A stretch of 64,000 bases of DNA from positions 90,909,119 to 90,973,118 of the forward strand of contig CM057834.1 in NCBI GenBank assembly GCA_030068075.1, in the 5' to 3' direction. This document shows positions 60,351 through 64,000 of this stretch, one piece after another; the stretch's first letter is position 1, and the number at the start of each line of letters is the position of its first letter. This stretch comes from Paguma larvata. Lineage: Eukaryota > Chordata > Mammalia > Carnivora > Viverridae. Under the pieces are notes generated by a model. That model saw only the letters and a list, made by a program, of their open reading frames with translations. It did no database searches and was not told the DNA's origin. The position numbers and the translations under genes were made by a program.

Positions 60351-60474
60351 TTTTGCTGCTGTCTCTCTTGTGCCAAAAGGCCCTGATTGTATCTGATTCT
60401 GGGAACAGTAAGGCTGGTAAGGGACTCTGGACTGGTTGTAGCCAGCATCATTATAAACCCTAGAGTCATTTTCA

Positions 60475-60635
60475 GTATACACAGCGCATCAGGATCACCT
60501 GAAGGTCTTGTTAAAACACAGCTTGATGGGCTTCTGATTCCTGGGAGGTCTAGTTTAGGGAACCAAGAATTTGCATTCCTACCAAATTCCCAGGTGATGC
60601 TGATGCTGCTTTCCAGAGACCACATTATGAAAATG
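60475..60635. repeat. MER5A-like hAT transposon remnant in CLEC5A intron
   Basis: 'gcatcaggatcacctgaagg', 'cttgttaaaacacagcttga', 'agaatttgcattcctaccaa' and 'caggtgatgctgatgctgct' match the MER5A order. Confidence 0.88.
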
Positions 60636-61179
60636 AAGAGGAAGGGTACCATATGATCTAAAAAAAGGCAATTTCAAATAATTCTTTTTTTATTTGGCAT
60701 GCCTCTCTGTTTCACTGCCAGAAATTTTACATTCCCAATGAGGCTGGATCAAGTGAATTTCTTGAGTTCTTAGCAAGGCAATATAGTTAGGGAGATTTAA
60801 AAGTGTGTTGAGAAATAATCACTGAATTTTGAGTATTTGCTAAATTGATACCAATCTATGGTATCTTAGTTTCTTTATTAAACTAACTAATCACAAATCA
60901 CTCTAGCCAGAAGTCTGAGAGTCCCTGGGCTCTTTTCTGTACTCTGTAATCATTGAATGGGTATCCAAGTTCACTTGGATATTTCTCCATCCCAGGGTTA
61001 TTGATTTTGTTCCTCTTTTTCCAATATTCTCCTTCCCTGAATATCTCATTTCATTATTCTTTAAAATTAATTACTGTGTTTACTCATTTAACAAAGATTT
61101 CTTGAGTATCCAGTAAGCCATTGTATGAGGCTGGGGATATGGAAACAAATTGGTTTCTCCTTACAAAAATTATGATCTG

Positions 61180-61396
61180 GGGCACCTAAGTGGCTCAGTT
61201 GGTTAAGCGTCCAACTTTGGCTCAGGTCATGATCTCACAGTTTGTGGGTTCGAGCTCCGCGTCAGGCTCTGTGCTGACAGCTCAGAGGCTGGAGCCTGCT
61301 TGGATTCTGTGTCTCCCTCTCTCTCTGCCCCTCCCATGCTTGTGCTCTGTCTCTTTCTTTCTCAAGAATGATAAAAGTTAAAAAAATTTTAAATAA
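61180..61396 (+). repeat. CAN-type SINE in CLEC5A intron
   Basis: Full element from 'ggcacctaagtggctcagtt' to an A-rich tail. Exact 15-base duplication 'aaaaattatgatctg' at 61165-61179 and 61397-61411. Confidence 0.96.
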
Positions 61397-61414
61397 AAAA
61401 ATTATGATCTGAAA

Positions 61415-61640
61415 CAAGGGTTGGCAAACTAAAACCAGTGGGCAAAATCCAGACTTTAGCCTATTTTGTAAATAAAGTCTTACTGGAACGCATCCAGGCC
61501 CATTTTTTATATATCATCTATGGCTGCTTTTGAGCTACAAAGGCAGCATTAAGCAGTAATGATAGAGACTGTATGACCTGAAAAACATAAAATATTTACT
61601 ATCTGACCATTTAAGAAAAATTTGCTAACAAATGGTTTAA
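61415..61640. repeat. Old hAT-type (Charlie-group) DNA transposon remnant
   Basis: 'gggttggcaaactaaaacca', 'attttgtaaataaagtctta', 'atctatggctgcttttgagc' and 'aaaatatttactatctgacc' follow a familiar mammal-wide DNA repeat. The exact family name is not certain. Confidence 0.6.
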
Positions 61641-61654
61641 AATAAAGGTTCTTA

Positions 61655-61810
61655 ACCCTTAACTCTCTTGCACTGAGGCATGAATGGTTATGAAGGGGAT
61701 TTATGAAGTTGTTGGAACTTTACTCAAAATATGATGCTTATGCAGTGTTTCTGGGAAAAAGTGTATAGCTTTTATCACCATTGTTAAAATGTCAGTGATC
61801 CCAACATGTT
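61655..61810. repeat. Old DNA transposon remnant, family uncertain
   Basis: 'ggttcttaacccttaactct' to 'cagtgatcccaacatgttga' resembles a hAT-type MER element whose ends are short inverted copies. Confidence 0.4.
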
Positions 61811-61970
61811 GAAAATCCACAGGTCTAATAAGAGAAGATAGATGAGTTAATCAGCATAGTGAGGTCTCCCAGGTATAGAGGTAGAGAATATGTACTAGAC
61901 ATAGAACATGTAGAAAGGAGGCAGTGATCAATTCTACATGGATTTGAGGTCTTCTAGAAAGATGAAGTGT

Positions 61971-62175
61971 GGGGCGCCTGGGTGGCTCAGTCGGTTAAGT
62001 GTCCGACTTCAGCTCAGGTCATGATCTCACTGCTTGTGAATTCGAGCCTCGCGTCAGGCTCTGTGCTGACAGCTCAGAGCCTGGAGCCTGCTTCAGATTC
62101 TGTTTCCCTCTCCCACCCACATCCTGTCTCTTTCTCTCAAAAAGAAATAAACTTAAAAAATTTTCTAAAAAAAAT
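61971..62175 (+). repeat. CAN-type SINE in CLEC5A intron
   Basis: Best-preserved copy in the window: 'ggcgcctgggtggctcagtc' head, 'gtgctgacagctcagagcct', CT-rich part and A-rich tail. Exact 12-base duplication 'aaagatgaagtg' at 61958-61969 and 62176-62187. Confidence 0.97.
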
Positions 62176-62189
62176 AAAGATGAAGTGAC

Positions 62190-63250
62190 ACTTGAGATGA
62201 ATTCTGAAAAATAGCTGTTTGTCATGAAATTGCTAGGGGAGGGTGTGGGACTTCCTGCAAGAGGGAGCATCCGATCACCGGTGGACTGCAGAACGCCTGA
62301 ATGTGGTTGTATTCTTCATGAGGGAAATGGAGGTTGGTGGAGAGACAAGACAGGCAAGAGGTGGGTGCTAGACTATACAAGGTCTTATATGTCATGCTAG
62401 GAAAACTGGACTTTAATTTAGAAAATAGCACAGATAGTTTAGAGTCTTAGAGACGTTATTGTGTGGGTTCTATAGAGGACAGGTAAGAAAGGGCAGAATC
62501 AGGGGCAAGGAGAGGAGGTAGAAGAATTTTGAAGAAATCCAGGTGAGAGATGAATAATTTTCTGTGGAGACTGAGAGGAAAATAGTTGGTTATCAACTAA
62601 TTTCGGGGAGAAGAGAGGAGATAAAGTCTCAGACAATCATCAGCATTCAGTCTTGGGTGACATGACTACTCACCAGTATTTGGAACACAAAAAGAAGAGC
62701 ACTTGAGGTAAAATATAATTTGGCTCAGTTTTGAACATGATGAGTTTGTGGTGTTTTTGAAAGATCAATGTGGGTTTTGATATACAGTCTTGTCTAGAGA
62801 AGACTAGCTGGGGCTACACACTCTAGATCACTAGCAAATTGTTGGCATGATGAGCTTTTTCTGGAGAATGTCAAGGATGACACTTGAGATGCACCAGAAC
62901 TTGAGGGTTGAGTAGAGGAAGAGGCTGTCAACTTCCTCTCTCAACCGTCTTTCCCCCTCTTCTCTTCTTTTCTCCTTTCTCCCCCACAGCTTACTCCTGG
63001 TTTTCTACTGTAAAGCATTTCCCCTTTCCATCTGTGTACTTAGTCTCAGAGGATCTGTAGCATCGTGATCCCTCCTCTTTGTCGGACACTTGTCACCAAG
63101 ATTCAGAGAAGGCCCTCTTATGAATTCTCCTCAACCACAGGAGGACTTTATAGAGGAGAGGTGAAAGATAGAGGGCAGAGAAGCAGCCATGAAGTATATA
63201 GCACATGGTTAGCACTCAGCAGATGCTTGGGATTTGAAGGAAAGATAACA
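62190..63250. other. CLEC5A intron sequence
   Basis: 62330-62570 resembles an old interspersed repeat also hinted at in 46900-47270; the family is not named. A CT-rich stretch lies at 62936-62987. No exon recognised. Confidence 0.4.
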
Positions 63251-63254
63251 ATAA

Positions 63255-63470
63255 ACTAAGATAACTTATGATCTAAAATTGATTAGAGCATTGGTTTAAG
63301 AGTTAGAGAGATCTCAGTTCAATCCTGTCCTGTGACTTAATGTGTGTACAACCTGGGTCAAATTATTTTTTTGTGCCCTAGCTTCCTCATATACAAGATA
63401 TGGATAATGATACCCCCTGAGAATCTTTATGAGGATAAAAAGAGGTAGTAAAATAAATTTTGCATTGTGT
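63255..63470 (+). repeat. MIR SINE in CLEC5A intron
   Basis: 'gagcattggtttaagagtta', 'gatctcagttcaatcctgtc', 'tgtgtacaacctgggtcaaa' and 'tagcttcctcatatacaaga' follow MIR in order. Confidence 0.9.
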
Positions 63471-63947
63471 TCACCAATTTTACTATCATATCACTATCCC
63501 AATTCTATGACTTGATTCTTTATTTTTAATATGACTAATTTTGTTAATTTGCACCTTATTTATTTACGAGAATGCTATGTTAATAGATCACATATATGAA
63601 GTATTCTGTAGTTTTTAAACAACTTTTGTACACATCAGCTCATTTGGTCATTCCCTGCACTTTACATGTCCTGACCCATCCCAAGGACACCAGTGCACTG
63701 CTAAGCTTCATGGAAGAGATGACACAGTGTAGATTTCCCTACCTCAAATGATCTGAAGAATATACCCCACTGCTACTGTAAAGAGTCTCCCACCTTCTGA
63801 TTCAGAGCAAGGAACTTGGGCTCTCAGCCAGCCATCTCTCCATTTTTCACCTCCACCAATCAAATCACCCCTACTCCGCCAGTCAAATCACCCACCATCT
63901 CTACCTGCTGAGGCTACTGTAGTGTGGGGTTTTCCCAGTGCACTCAC

Positions 63948-64000
63948 CAGTTTCTCTAGGTCGTTGACAATAGCCAAAGTGGATCCTTCTGTGTTGCAAA
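63948..64000 (-). CDS. CLEC5A: CLEC5A, 3' part of an upstream lectin-domain exon (cut by window end)
   Basis: Gene-strand reading gives Cys followed by 'GSTLAIVNDLEKL', then a canonical donor 'gtgagtg' at 63941-63947. The exon ends in phase 0, fitting the phase of the exon at 60294. The first 53 bases visible are only part of the exon; the stalk, membrane segment and cytoplasmic N-terminus lie to the right of the window. The intron between is 3653 bases. Confidence 0.93.

Overview
The window is mammalian nuclear DNA, almost certainly from a cat-like carnivore (Feliformia, probably Felidae). At least eight full or partial tRNA-derived CAN-type SINEs carry the feliform version of the element: a head like 'ggcgcctgggtggctcag', the internal 'gtgctgacagctcagagcct', then a CT-rich part and an A-rich tail. 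L1 3' ends of carnivore type are scattered throughout. No bacterial, viral or CRISPR-like gene system is present. Coding density is very low and most long reading frames are chance frames inside L1 or duplicated non-coding DNA.

Layout. (1) 1-3250: a reverse-oriented L1 that received a processed RPL19 pseudogene. (2) 3260-15730, 22080-33040 and 33045-41560: three direct-repeat units (called A, B and C here), each ending in one intact, intronless olfactory receptor gene of subfamily OR9A on the + strand (10700, 29630, 40570). A and B are separated by about 6.3 kb of L1-rich spacer; B and C abut directly. The third gene looks like OR9A4; the first two are OR9A2-like and by position may correspond to the human OR9A1P/OR9A3P slots. 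(3) 41560-57000: intergenic DNA with old repeats (MIR, L2, MER5A, a complete Tigger-like transposon), a reverse L1, and a twin-primed L1 into which a probable solo LTR has inserted. (4) 58692-64000: the last three coding exons of CLEC5A on the - strand, with exact splice borders and phases; the gene continues beyond the window. The order OR9A4 (+) then CLEC5A (-) is the same as I recall for human 7q34.

How the parts relate. The OR genes are receptors expected in olfactory neurons; CLEC5A is a myeloid C-type lectin receptor, and its neighbourhood is a matter of synteny rather than shared function. The main biology is evolutionary: a small OR cluster expanded by tandem duplication and kept similar by patchy sequence exchange. 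The coding regions, and one upstream tract between B and C, are far more alike than the surrounding flanks. Insertions private to single units (L1 in A, L1 and a deletion in B, SINEs in C) provide relative dates. I did not find a previously undescribed system. All similarity statements are by eye and by memory of the families; no search or alignment was run.
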